Shown here piece by piece: positions 9,161 through 19,152 of a DNA stretch of 64,000 bases. Source of the DNA: Symbiodinium natans (taxonomy: Eukaryota > Sar > Dinophyceae > Suessiales > Symbiodiniaceae); assembly GCA_905221605.1 (NCBI GenBank), contig CAJNDS010002524.1:1-64000 (forward strand), in the 5' to 3' direction. Within the stretch, counting starts at the first letter, position 1, and each line of letters starts with the position of its first letter. The position numbers and the translations under genes are program-made. The notes beneath the pieces were generated by a model. It saw nothing but the letters and a program-made list of their open reading frames with translations, did not search any database and was not told the DNA's origin.

Positions 9161-9218
9161 TTCTTGACACAAGCGATTCAAATCGATGCCCCAGACTCAT
9201 TCATGAGCTTTGAGCAGG
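9161..9218 (+). CDS. Candidate exon
   Basis: Frame FLTQAIQIDAPDSFMSFEQ ending GAGCAG|GTTCC, an AG|GT junction. Preceded by a TTTAGGG tract. No domain. Confidence 0.45.
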
Positions 9219-9340
9219 TTCCATCATTTCGTCCTAACCTAAACCCTAAACCCTTAGCCCTTAACCCTTAACCCCTAACCCTTAACCCTGACCCAAATAG
9301 ACCTACGTAGGCTTACTGATGCCTTGGGCTTATTTAGGCC

Positions 9341-9430
9341 TCAGGAGCATGGTTGCTGTGCGGGTGGGGTCTGCGAAGCTCCCTTCGCTTGTTTTCGACA
9401 CGGGGCTGCCGGCGGAATCGGGTTACCCAA
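9341..9430 (+). CDS. Candidate exon with DTG motif
   Basis: Frame MVAVRVGSAKLPSLVFDTGL. The V-x-V-G...L-V-F-D-T-G pattern recalls the active-site strand of pepsin-like aspartyl proteases, although the usual Ser after DTG is replaced by Leu. With one short exon this is only a hint. Neighbouring + exons at 9526, 9730 and 9868 may belong to the same protein. Confidence 0.35.
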
Positions 9431-9525
9431 GCCCTAAACCCTACATCCTACAAACCCTTCCTAAACCCTAAGCCCAAAGCCCTAAACCCTAAACCCTATA
9501 AACCCTAAGACTCTTTTCATGTAGA

Positions 9526-9593
9526 TTCTGACTTCGACAACGGATGCGACGCTGGAAGGTTTCCTTGTGGTGCCCATCTGCCTGCACAAAAGT
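9526..9593 (+). CDS. Candidate exon
   Basis: Follows CATGTAG; frame ILTSTTDATLEGFLVVPICL. Probably part of the same gene as 9341-9430 by strand and spacing. Confidence 0.4.
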
Positions 9594-9729
9594 TTTTGAA
9601 TTGCTCAGGCAGATTCCTGGGACATTGCCCAAACCGGGGGCGGCACACCTGCAGTTGATGTCACCCTAAACCCTCAGCCTTAAGCCCTAAACCCTAAACC
9701 CTAAACCCTAACAATCTCAAACCTGAACC

Positions 9730-9788
9730 AGTGTTCGTGGGTGCAGCCTTGACAGACGTCTACGTTGCAATTTCTCCCTTGGAGGGCT
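9730..9788 (+). CDS. Candidate exon
   Basis: Frame VFVGAALTDVYVAISPLEG, beta-strand-like composition. Same cluster of + exons. Confidence 0.4.
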
Positions 9789-9867
9789 GTTTTTTTGTTA
9801 AGACTTGAATGAGGGAGCCCTAAACCCTAAGCCCTCAGCCCTAAGCCCTAAACCGTAAACCAAACGC

Positions 9868-9947
9868 ACAGTTCATCCCCGAAATCGTGGACTCAGAGTT
9901 GCAGCTGGACTCTTACAACTTCGCGGCCTGTGGGCATATTTGGTTCA
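9868..9947 (+). CDS. Candidate exon
   Basis: Follows CGCACAG; frame FIPEIVDSELQLDSYNFAAC then GHIWF, running into a degenerate telomeric tract. Same cluster of + exons; no domain. Confidence 0.45.
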
Positions 9948-10032
9948 GGGTGTAGGTTTAGGGTCCTCAGCCCCCCCCGAGCGATGATGTCCCGGGGCTT
10001 CGGCATGGCAGAAGCGATTTCCCCGCAGATCC

Positions 10033-10245
10033 TTACAGGAAGCTGACGTTCTTGCGAACGCCTCCAGCCCAATGAACGAGTTGATTGAGAAGAGGTGACG
10101 CAGCGGTCGCATCTGGTGCATCGTGTCAAGACTCGGCTGGAGGTCAGTTGGTCGGGCCGAGGTTGAAAAAACCATGGCCCAAACTTTGCGAGGTTTTGCC
10201 GTCTTCCGTGCAGTTCGAAATCTTTGCAATCAGCAGATCCCACAC
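10033..10245 (+). CDS. Two candidate exons
   Basis: First part reads LQEADVLANASSPMNELIEK and stops at a GTGACG donor near 10095. Second part (about 10150-10240) reads EVEKTMAQTLRGFAVFRAVR. Both look like helical protein segments; the second is also open on minus. Confidence 0.35.
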
Positions 10246-10261
10246 TGGTCAGCACTGTCAG

Positions 10262-10790
10262 CACACGCAGCTATAATGAGCACAATAAGAACAATGGAAA
10301 TGCTGTAATAGCAACGTTGTGTACTAATAGAACACGATATAATGGAACACACTAAACTCGCAATGCGTAATATAAAAGTTAAATTGCAAGCACTAACCTC
10401 AATGAGAGTAATAATGCTGTGAAGGCCACTCCTCTTTCAGAAGCAGCAGCGTCTAGACAGCTTGGCTTACTCCGTATGTCGTAGCACTTGTCAGCATGGA
10501 CAGACTGTTTGAGACTCGCTCCTAAATGCTAACAACGCGGTTTAGGATTTAGGGTTTAGGGGGTGATTAAGTATCATTCATGGGGTCCCACTTTCTCAAA
10601 TACTTGTAAGCAACTGCAATACCAACAGCTAGCAGCGACAAGATCTAATCGTTAGATCAACGAGAGTAGATGTTCACAATAAGTCTTTATATAGGAAGAA
10701 CCACAAGTATGATATTGACAATGCCAATGAAAACCCAAACAAAGAACCCAACACCCTTTCACTGTAAAACTTACCCCACCCCACCCCCAG
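10262..10790. other. AT-rich spacer
   Basis: Lower GC than its surroundings, many stops in all frames and only one short TTTAGGG patch near 10540. I see no gene, element or repeat family here. Confidence 0.4.
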
Positions 10791-11144
10791 ACGCCTAAAC
10801 CCTGAACCCTAAACCCTAATCCCTAAACCCTAACCTCCCAAAACCCCAGAGGCTTTGAGCTGCAAGCCAGGGCGCAAGTCGCGACGATCGTCTAGTAATC
10901 GTGACTTGAAACAAAGGAGACGAGTAAGTAACATAGGTATCATCACCGCTGCCAGTATCACGTGGGCTTCTGCCTGTTGAGAGTCTGCAGGCAACGTCCG
11001 ACAATGGACGCAGCCGCGGCGCCACAAAACGCAAGAGCCTGTCAACGTCGCCGAGGGAGCACTCAGACCATTGCTTAGCTCCTCTGGATCCTAAACCCTA
11101 CTATAAGGCCCCCTTTTTCTTACCCTGGAACCCAAAAAGGAGGC

Positions 11145-11251
11145 CTGAAGGGTCCATGTAGCTAGAGAGGGAATGCTGGGGCCTGAAAGTACTTCCTACA
11201 TAGGGGCTTTGGGGCCTAAGTATACAACAATGAGGGACATGGACCCCTTGG
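11145..11251. mobile_element. Inverted-repeat element I1
   Basis: Arms GAAGGGTCCATGTAGC and GGACATGGACCCCTTG with internal GGCCTAAGTATACAACAATG. An isolated I right arm recurs at about 11348-11380. Other copies at 31629, 39390 and 40781. Confidence 0.65.
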
Positions 11252-11559
11252 GTAGTAGCCCTAAGCCCTAAACCCTAAACCCTAAACCCTAAGCCCTAAG
11301 CCCTAAGCCCTAAACCCTAAACCCTAAACCCTCAACCCCAAGCCCTAAACAATAATGAGGTACATGGACCCTTAGGGAGGGTTTACCTCAGTGGCTTGAG
11401 GACCTCGGCTGCAATCACAGAAGGCTCTTCGAGTCGAGCATGGCTTGAACGCCCGGGCTTCCGAGGGGCTTCACTTGGGGCTTTACGATATTAGGGTTTA
11501 GGGTTTAGGGTTTAGGGCTATTGGGGTCCTTACTATGAGAAAATCTCCTAGAATTTGGG

Positions 11560-11758
11560 GGGTCTAGATTGGGCCATGTGGGGCTTCCTTGGAACCTCCG
11601 CCGATCTTCCTAGGCGTCCGGGCGCAGGCACCTGCCCAGGCTTCGTCTTTTCCGGGCTGTCAGCTCAAGCCATCTTTCTTGCGCCCTGTTCGTGTAGTGA
11701 GGACAATGAAGAGTTGTGGCACCCTAGGCAAGAAGTCTGCGTCCTGATCGCTCCGTGA
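11560..11758 (+). CDS. Candidate exon
   Basis: Open frame with GFVFSGLSAQAIFLAPCSCS followed by EDNEELWHPRQEVCVLIAP and a stop. The 5' edge overlaps a family G-like arm (11515-11575), so the true exon probably starts near 11590. Function unknown. Confidence 0.45.
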
Positions 11759-11885
11759 GTGGGGTGGTTTTCAGAGTTGAGGGTTTAGTTTAGGGTTTAG
11801 GGTTTAGGGTTTAGGGTTTGGGGTTTGGGGTTTGGGGTTTAGGGTTTAGGGTTCAGAGTTTAGGGATTCGGGTTAAAGGTTGAGG

Positions 11886-12040
11886 GCTTCTGGCTTAGGG
11901 GTGCAAGGAGAAATCCAGTTTTGCCCGCTGCCCACATTGAAACTTTGGCTCACTTCCCATGCTGGCCGCTTTAGAACAGGTTTAGGTCACCAGCATAGCC
12001 TGGAGCAGTTCTGCAGCAAGACCTCAGCACCTACCAAAGG
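11886..12040 (+). CDS. Candidate exon before a family H element
   Basis: Frame EIQFCPLPTLKLWLTSHAGR, then HQHSLEQFCSKTSAPTK, and directly afterwards the family H arm GGGGTCGGAATAATTA. No domain. Confidence 0.45.
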
Positions 12041-12185
12041 GGTCGGAATAATTATTTTACTAGTAATATTCCCTCATGAGGAGGCCTTGAAGGTGATCTA
12101 CAATAACCCCCCCCCCCCCCAAAAAAAAAAAAACAACTATTCGGTTTAGGGTTTAGGGTTTAGGGTTAAGGGTTCAAATTCTTAA

Positions 12186-12318
12186 GGCCCCTCTATCACC
12201 TCACCGTTCATCCCCCCACGCCTCCGACGCACCAAAATCCATGGCAGATGGGGCGACAGCTTCTGGCCTTCCCACCGCAGAAGCGGTAGAAGCTGGAGAC
12301 CCTTGGGCTCTGAAGGCC
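12186..12318 (+). CDS. Candidate exon
   Basis: Open frame of 44 codons, Ser/Ala/Pro-rich, including ADGATASGLPTAEAVEAGDP, ending CTCTAGG before TTTAGGG repeats. Looks like a disordered linker. Confidence 0.45.
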
Positions 12319-12429
12319 TCTAGGGTTTAGGGTTTCGGGTTTCAGGTTTAGGGTAGGAGTTTACCCGAAACCAAAAGTTCGGGGCTCCCTAATATAGACA
12401 GACCCCTAAAGAGTAGGATTCCGCTCTTT

Positions 12430-12508
12430 AGCCCTAAACCCTAAACCCTAAACCCTAAACCATAAACCCTAAACCCTAAACCCTAAACCCTAAACCCTAA
12501 ACCCTAAA
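12430..12508. repeat. CCCTAAA array followed by a poly-C run
   Basis: About eleven CCCTAAA units with one CCATAAA variant, then a C homopolymer. Confidence 0.85.
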
Positions 12509-12876
12509 AACCCCCCCCCCCCCCGATGAGCAACACTTGGAGTCAGGAGGCGTCAACACCAAGCCAAAGTTCGAAAGTGACGAGGGGTTTAGGGTTTAGG
12601 GTTTAGGGTTAAGGGTTTAGGGTTTAAAATTTAGGGTTTAGGGTTTAGGGCTTTCGAGCGCGTTCGGACGTTTTGCGAACACGAAACGCACGATGCCCGG
12701 AAACTCCCCCAACCCCTGGAACCCCGCCTCTTGAAAACGAGAACCTTCTGCTGCGCATTCGGGGAACCAAGAGGAAACTTAGGGATACTTGGAAATAACT
12801 TCAGTTTTGGGGAACGTTAATTTCTAAAAAACAGCTAAAGTTCTAAAGTTTTGCTCGGGTTCCAAGCTCAGTATAG

Positions 12877-13089
12877 AAACAACGAGCGACACCGCGATCT
12901 CTGGCTGCACATCTTCTACTATTTTCTTAAGAACCCCCGAAACATACAAAAATGTTATTCCTTCTAAGGACAAGACAGTGACATGGCTTTTTGTTTTTGG
13001 CGGGGTTTCTAAGCAAATGGTAGTCTTGAGGATGGGCAAGAAAGGCGCGATGGATCTGACGGGGCGCCACAGCAAGGAGCTCAGGTGTA
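12877..13089 (+). CDS. Exon pair split by element F1
   Basis: Reading across after removing F1 and one TCTT copy gives ERHRDLWLHILRMGKKGAMD followed by LTGRHSKELR, a convincing charged helical segment. Without that removal the frame hits stops. The exon begins after GTATAG. Confidence 0.55.
12916..13023. mobile_element. Inverted-repeat element F1
   Basis: Arms CTACTATTTTCTTAAGAACC and its inverted partner ending GCAAATGGTAG. Flanked by TCTT at 12912-12915 and 13024-13027. No GT-AG cut fits the duplication; a TC...AG cut would. Copies F2 22135, F3 33195, F4 36926. Confidence 0.8.
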
Positions 13090-13214
13090 GCATTCTCGGT
13101 TCAGGGGTTCAGGGTTTAGGATCTAGGGTTGGGTGTTTTAGCTCTAATTTCTAGGGAGCCCACTGGTACCGTTTGCTCCCCTTTTCCTTCGTAACTTTCC
13201 GCTTCCTTGTTGAG

Positions 13215-13326
13215 CCCCTCATGTTTGTGGCGCAGCAGGTCTCAGCAAGGATGGATGAAGCAACATGGGGGCAGTTCTCTAATCTATGGTCCCCTTTTTC
13301 GGTGCCCCGAAGGGCCTATATGTAAT
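13215..13326 (+). CDS. Candidate exon
   Basis: Frame VAQQVSARMDEATWGQFSNL then WSPFSVPRRAYM and a stop before TTTAGGG repeats. No domain. Confidence 0.45.
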
Positions 13327-13558
13327 AGTTTAGGGTTTAGGGTTTAGGGTTTAGTGTTGATTAGGTACACGAAGAGGGACCCTACTTTTGGAGATCTTCC
13401 CATGTGCATCTCGGTACTGGGGGGTGCTTCTCTGGCTGGCTCATATGTCGCTTGGGGATGCTGATGCTGCCCTGAGGTCAAACGGATCATCGATGCCTTG
13501 CATTTTTCAATGTTCGAAGGTTGAAGTTTTCAGGGTTAAGGTTTTGATGTTTGGGCGG

Positions 13559-13582
13559 GGGGGGGGGGGGGGGGGGGGGGGA
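13559..13582. repeat. Poly-G run
   Basis: More than twenty G. Similar long runs occur at 1720-1752, 14154-14189, 15807-15840 and 52459-52481; all have G on the + strand. Confidence 0.9.
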
Positions 13583-13744
13583 AGTATATAGGGCTGTCGG
13601 TTCAGAAGCAAAACGCTCGCTTCTCCTCTCCAGAATAGGCCGGTGCACCCATAAAGTGGGCAAATGGAGCACACGATAAAGCGCTCAAGTTGGGCTGCTT
13701 CAAGTTTGGGTTGAGGGCTTGCAGGGTTTAGGGCTAAGTGTCAG

Positions 13745-13827
13745 TTAACTCCTACAAATTCCTTCCGAAGAGTCCGATTCGGCAACGGCGACTACTGCTG
13801 GGCCATTCTCGGCAATCATTCCGCAGG
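13745..13827 (+). CDS. Candidate exon
   Basis: Frame FRRVRFGNGDYCWAILGNHS ending TTCCGCAG|GTTTTC, an AG|GT junction. Function unknown. Confidence 0.5.
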
Positions 13828-14153
13828 TTTTCGGGTTTCGGGTTCAGGGTTTAGTATTTAGGGTTTAGGGTTTAGAGTAACCACGAACGAAAGCCCAAAG
13901 CACCCTGAACAAATCATCAAAGCCTCGAACACCCCATGACATTCTTAGACTCAGGGACATAGGATGAGGACGAGCCCTTTACTTCTCAGTATGCATCTCA
14001 GGGAATAAGGCATCTTCATAATATCGTGAGGCGTTCTACAGGACACCTAAGTCCCAAGTTCCTAAGCCCTATAAGCCCTAAATCCTAAACCCTAAGCCCT
14101 AAACCTCAGCAGGCTGGCGCAGCCAGTGGAGTCGGGTGTGAAGGCGCCAAGCT

Positions 14154-14189
<36 letters not shown>
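14154..14189. repeat. Poly-G run, about 35 bases
   Basis: Uninterrupted G homopolymer directly after a short Ala/Gly-rich open frame (14108-14153). Confidence 0.9.
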
Positions 14190-14190
<1 letters not shown>

Positions 14191-14391
14191 CCAGGGATTC
14201 GGCTTCACCCCAGTATGAACCCGGCATCAACCGTCTTCTTGGTTTCCATTTTTGTTGGTTCAATGTTCCCTTATACACTTATAGAAGACCCGAATGTCTC
14301 GGAATCCCCTCTGACAAGCTTGCTTGTGGGGGTTAGTGGGGTTGAGTATCTAGGGTTTGGGGTTTAGGGTAATTAAAGGCGACAAAGGTTC

Positions 14392-14490
14392 TTGGCAGCC
14401 CAGTGATACCCTTCTTGCCCCTGTGTGGTTCTGGGTTCCATTCAAAAGGAAGCAACCCCAAGCAGGGTACCCTTGTTACTGGGCTGCCAA
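14392..14490. mobile_element. Inverted-repeat element A3
   Basis: TTGGCAGCCCAGTGATACCC at the left and ACTGGGCTGCCAA at the right, an almost perfect terminal repeat with the family A interior. Confidence 0.8.
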
Positions 14491-14786
14491 GTAGGGTGTA
14501 GGGTTTAGGGAAAAATCAAGGGAAACCGTGGCAGCATAATCTGAACATGTGGAAGAAGACGGTCTCCTGGGTAGTGTACCTTTGCAGCTTGAATACGCAT
14601 GTGTATATGTTTTTCAATTTTCACATATTTTTCTTCATACATGTCTATCATTGTTGTTGTTTTTTGAATTGTTTTGGAATAGACTTTTAAAGTTTTCGTG
14701 GCGTGAATCCTTATAGAAGCCGTTTACGATCCAATAAATCTTAGTCTTGCAGGCCCCTCCCCCCCTCCCTCCCTTCTTCCCTTCCT

Positions 14787-14886
14787 CCCTAAACCCTAAA
14801 CCCTAAACCCTAAACCCTAAACCCTAAACCCTAAACCCCGAACCCTAAACCCTAAACCCCAAACCCCAAACCCCAAACCCCAAACC
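14787..14886. repeat. CCCTAAA array with CCCCAAA block
   Basis: CCCTAAA units turn into a run of CCCCAAA units near 14845-14886, a local variant expansion. Confidence 0.85.
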
Positions 14887-14906
14887 CCAACCTTAAGGGG
14901 GTGGTT

Positions 14907-14999
14907 CCGGTCATCTTCTTGGTTGCGAGGCGCCCAAAGATGAGGAGGCCGAGGATCCCGCGAAGCCAGCTGCGGAGTTGTCGGGCCCTGAGAAGCTGA
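14907..14999 (+). CDS. Candidate acidic/Pro-rich exon
   Basis: Frame EAPKDEEAEDPAKPAAELSG then PEKLS before TTTGGGG repeats. Composition (Glu, Lys, Pro, Ala) matches exons at 15842 and 16776, suggesting one disordered + protein. Confidence 0.5.
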   Translation, partial: PVIFLVARRPKMRRPRIPRSQLRSCRALRS

Positions 15000-15000
15000 G

Positions 15001-15400
15001 TTTGGGGTTTCTGGGTTTAGGGGTTTCGGGGTTTAGGGTTTAGGGGTTTCGGGCTTTCGGGTTTAAGGGTTTAGGGGTTTAGGGTTCAGGGGTTTAGGGG
15101 TTAGGGGTTTAGGGATTCAGAGGTTAAAGGGTTTCAGGGTTTAGGGGTTTAGGGATTCAGAGGTTAAGGGTTTAGCGTTTAAGGATTCCGGGTTTAGGGT
15201 TTAAGGGTTCAGGGGTTTAGGGTTTAGGGGTTTAGGGTTTCGGGGTTTAGGGGTTTAGGGATTCAGAGGTTAAGGGCTTAGGGTTTGTTTAAGGATTCCG
15301 GGTTTAGGGTATAAGGCTTTAGGGTTTAGGGGTTTAGGGATTCAGGGGTCAAGGGTTTAGGGTTTAGGGGTTTAGGGCTCAGGGGTTTTAGGGTGTTGGT
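15001..15400. repeat. Degenerate GGGGTTTAGGG tract
   Basis: About 400 bases of mixed TTTAGGG, TTTAGGGG, TTTCGGGG and ATTCAGAGG units, including a repeated block around GGGATTCAGAGGTTAA (near 15110, 15150, 15260), so part has been re-amplified as a longer unit. Confidence 0.8.
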
Positions 15401-15806
15401 TGGGGGCTGCAAACCTTTGTTATTACATTGTACGAACCACAAAGCAAGCAAAACACGATCCAGCTCCAAACACCCACGATACAACCGAAAGCCCCAAACC
15501 CTAGGCAAGAAGGGAAGTAGTGGATACTTTGAATAGTCTGTCTACCTTAAATTATTCAATTCTCGGTATATTCCTCAAGCTCTAAACTCTCAATCCTCTT
15601 TCCCCAATGTTTTGAGGCCTGACTCAATTAGACGGACAAGCTCAGAACCCCAAAAGAGGGTTTGTTTGGGTTTAGCCTTTAGGGCTGTCTGAAAGTAGAG
15701 GGTTTAGGGTTTAGGGTTCAGGGTTTATGGTTTAGGGTTTAGGGTTTAGGGGCACTTATGTCATTTAGAGGCTCCTATACTAACGGCTGTACTTGGCATA
15801 TAAAGG

Positions 15807-15841
<35 letters not shown>

Positions 15842-15844
<3 letters not shown>

Positions 15845-15967
15845 TCTGTGCTTAGTGTAGTACTCATGTCTACACCCGAAGCCCGCCCGACACCACAGCT
15901 GGCTGTTGCAAGGCCAGCCGAAAGTGTCAAAGAGGGGCCTGGCGATGAGAAGTCGGCTGCCCCAGTT
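15842..15967 (+). CDS. Candidate Pro/Glu-rich exon
   Basis: Follows a 34-base poly-G run. Frame STPEARPTPQLAVARPAESV then KEGPGDEKSAAP. Similar composition to exons at 14907 and 16776. Confidence 0.5.
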
Positions 15968-16159
15968 TAGGGTTAAACGGTTTAGGGTTTAGGGTTTAGG
16001 GTTTTAGGGTTTAGGGTTTAGGGTTTAGGGGGTTTTAGGGTTTTAGGGGTTAGGGTGGGACCGCAGCTCAACTACGTCCCTCAAAAAGGTTGAAGGGGCC
16101 AATGGTGGGATCAGGGGGTTCGTTTTTAGGGTCAGCGTAGGGATTAGTTATGTTTTATT

Positions 16160-16303
16160 AGGGCGTGAGGAGTATGCCAAGAGAAAGCAGCTTTTTCTAT
16201 CCAGGCAAGCCGTTGACCATGTGCGTAGGGTGGGGTGCTTCTCGCTTGCAGAGACAGGCCCGCAGTTTGTTGGCCCTGGAAATTCGCGTTTGCAATTCTG
16301 AGA
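16160..16303 (+). CDS. Candidate exon
   Basis: Frame REEYAKRKQLFLSRQAVDHV then RRVGCFSLAETGPQFVG, 45 codons without a stop, just upstream of the (TAC)n block. Well-formed protein composition; no domain. Confidence 0.55.
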
Positions 16304-16317
16304 TTTGATACTGCTTA

Positions 16318-16320
16318 CTA

Positions 16321-16405
<85 letters not shown>

Positions 16406-16407
16406 TA

Positions 16408-16502
<95 letters not shown>

Positions 16503-16528
16503 TACTACTACTACTACTACTAACTACT

Positions 16529-16622
<94 letters not shown>

Positions 16623-16698
16623 TACCTCTACCACCACTACCACTACCACTACCACTACCACTACCACCACTACCACTACCACGACGACGACGACGACG
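16318..16698. repeat. (TAC)n trinucleotide microsatellite
   Basis: Roughly 300 bases of near-pure TAC with a few shifted units (TATAC, TCTAC), grading into TACCAC and then ACG units. Long Ser, Tyr, Leu or Val open frames on both strands are artefacts of this repeat. Confidence 0.95.
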
Positions 16699-16775
16699 AC
16701 CCATACGATGTCCCGTACGACGACCCATAAAATCGGGTACCCGAACAAACGGAAGTGCGTTCATTGTAGCGTCAC

Positions 16776-16848
16776 CAAGGTTGGAGAATGCGCCCAAAGA
16801 CGAGCTGCCCGAGAAGCAGACTGCAAAGATACAGCCAGCACCTAAGGT
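16776..16848 (+). CDS. Candidate Lys/Glu/Pro-rich exon
   Basis: Frame ENAPKDELPEKQTAKIQPAP ending CCTAAG|GTGCGC, a GT donor. Shares the APKDE start with the exon at 14907, so the two may be tandem copies within one protein. Confidence 0.5.
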
Positions 16849-17327
16849 GCGCTGCCCTAAAACCGAAACCCTAAACCCTAAACCCTAACCCTAAAGCTCT
16901 GAGGTCTCAAAGAAAGGGCTGTCCAAGCCTCCTGGCCGAGCTTGGCCTCAAGGCGGCAGCCCTTGCAGGTTCAGGGTAGTATGAGGAGCGAGGACTTGGG
17001 GTTTAGGGTTTAGGGTTTCGGGTAGCAAGAATACTTATCGTAGGTATAATAACAGCCATAGCAGTAGCGATGGTAAGACTAATCCGATTGGCGCGTGCAA
17101 TAAAATTGATAGCGTTGGTAAAGATTACCGCAAGAAATCGCAAGCAATAACTGGAACAATGATCACAGTGATAGTGTATTGAGTGTTTCAGGTGCATGTT
17201 TCAATGAGCCGATTGATCCTCCAAAAGGCTTGTGAGGGGGGCGTTGGTTTGAGAATTATAGCGTGACTTCCTGGCTCTTCGTAGTTAGACAGTTTATGTT
17301 GTTTTTTTATCCCCACATATCCTGTTA

Positions 17328-17572
17328 ACCCCCCCTCTCCCCCCCTCTCTCCCCCTCTCCCTCTCCCCCCGCTCCTCTCCCCCCTCTCCCCCCCTCCTCT
17401 CCCCCCCCCCCCCTCTCACTCCCCCACCCTCTCCCCCCTCTCCCCCCCTATCCCCCCTCTCTCAAACACCTCCTCCCCCTCCTCTAACACACTCTCCCCT
17501 CTCCCTCCCCCCCCCTCTCACCCCTCTCCCCCCTCCCCCTCTCCGCCCTCTCCGCCCTCTCCCCCCTCTCCG
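17328..17572. repeat. CT-rich low-complexity tract
   Basis: About 245 bases of CCCCTCTC-type sequence on +. No gene. Confidence 0.9.
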
Positions 17573-17689
17573 GACTGCACTGTGGCTGGGAGGTTTTCGG
17601 TGGGTCTTGGCTGAACGGCACAACTGGTTCGCATGAACCCCACAAGCTAGCTGCCGACGTGCATTGCTGGGTAGGGAAACCCTGACACT

Positions 17690-18145
17690 GTTTGCTGGCA
17701 AGACGCTGAAAGGAGATGTTGGCTGGGAAGCTTCAAGCCCTGAAAGCAGCTGGCAAATCCTAAGTCCTAAAAGGAGATGTTGGGTGGGAAGCCCAACCCT
17801 ACCCCTTAACCCTAAAAGCAGATGTTGTGCGGGAACCCTGAACCCTAAACCCTAAACTCTAAACGCTAAACCCTAAACCCTGAACCCTGAACCCTGAACC
17901 CTAAACCCTAAACCCTGAACCCTGAACCCTGAACCCTGAACCCTAAACCTCCTTTAAGCCCCTGAAGCTGCCCAAGAAAGGTGATGCTGGGAAGCTCAAC
18001 CCTAAAAGCAGATGGCAATGGCAAGCACATGCCGGGTGAAAGGCCCTGAACCTTGAAAGGAGGTATTGGGTGAAACGCTCGACCCTAAACCCTAAACCCT
18101 AAAAGCTGAAACTTTCAATTCCCAAGAAAGATGTTTGCTGGCAAG
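17690..18145. repeat. Interspersed GGAGATGTTGG-type units within telomeric repeats
   Basis: A unit resembling AAAGGAGATGTTGGCTGGGA recurs at least six times (about 17710, 17769, 17813, 17980, 18005, 18057), each embedded between CCCTAAA or CCCTGAA units. It could be a decayed repeat protein or a composite satellite. Confidence 0.5.
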
Positions 18146-18159
18146 CCCCTCTCCCTCAA

Positions 18160-18350
18160 AGGACCTCAAAAACGTTGGCCCGTGCATACTAAACGGGACC
18201 TTCTGTGTGCGCGCTGGGCGCTTTTAAGCGCTGCACCTTGCGCACGGACGCGTGCGTCTGCAACAGCCCCTACCCCGGAAGGTCACTTCCAAAGGCGTGC
18301 TACTGCCGGAAAGCAGAAAGACGTTGGCCCCCTCAGATTGGGAAGCTTGG
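18160..18350 (+). CDS. Candidate exon
   Basis: Open frame with KRWPVHTKRDLLCARWALLS then a Thr/Ala-rich stretch. No domain; the 3' edge is uncertain. Confidence 0.35.
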
Positions 18351-18590
18351 GGGCTTTGTTTGGGGTTGGGGGTTTAGGGCTTAAGTTTTGCCTAGGTTTT
18401 CGGTGTTAGGTTTGCGTAGGCTCTTTTAGCTTCAGGCTTTTGTAGTTTGTTTAGGTTTTTCGGCTGTAGGGGTTTGGGGTTTATTTGGCAGGCTCCACAG
18501 AACCCTGTACTCATGTTGGATCCTGAGTTGCATGTCCTTCTGTAATAGAAGTTCAGTAGCACACGCCCTGAAAAAGGAAGGAACTACGAC

Positions 18591-18698
18591 TTGGTAGCCC
18601 ACTGGTACCCTTGTCCTTTTTTGGTTCAAGGTTCCCTTGTAAAGCAACCAACCCCAAAACGGTTGCCCCTATGAAACAAATGTTTTCTTGGCTACCAA
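18591..18698. mobile_element. Inverted-repeat element A4
   Basis: TTGGTAGCCCACTGGTACCC at the left, TTGGCTACCAA at the right, with the AACCAACCCCAAAACGG interior typical of family A. Open frames lie on both sides, consistent with an intronic insertion. Confidence 0.8.
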
Positions 18699-19020
18699 GA
18701 AAGTTTACGAATTAAGCGTACAGGTCCCAGGTCAAGCCACAACGCGTGGTCTGTTTCACTGACTTCTCCCGGTATTGCTGCTCATGCAACAGAAACAGCC
18801 GAACGAGCGGCAAAACCCTAAACCCTAAACCCTAAACCCTAAACCCTAGAGGGGTGGAGGGTCCGTTTCGGGCTGCGACTGAAATTCTAACCCCCAAAGC
18901 CCGTACCGGTCTTGCAGAGTCTGACGCCTCACCAGCCTCCCCAAACCAAAGCCCTAAACCCTGAACCCCGAAACCCTGAACCCGAAACCCTAAACCCTAA
19001 ACTCCGGAAACGTAAAGTCT

Positions 19021-19152
19021 CAGCCCAAAAACACCCAGCGGACTCAAGTGAAGGCTGTCAGAGGCTTCCAAGCTTCTCGACACAGTGGTACCCCAAGAAC
19101 CTGCGACCTAAAGCGGCAGGGAGTTTTTGAGTGCATCGCTTTGGGGGAGGTT
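19021..19152 (+). CDS. Candidate exon
   Basis: Frame QPKNTQRTQVKAVRGFQASR then a Cys-containing segment ending FECIALGE, 40-plus codons open between CCCTAAA-rich blocks. A second + frame is open for part of it. Confidence 0.4.

Noticed and set aside
16318-16797. 159-codon minus-strand frame rich in Ser and Val
   Set aside because: It is the reverse of the (TAC)n microsatellite; no non-repeat sequence of note supports a gene.
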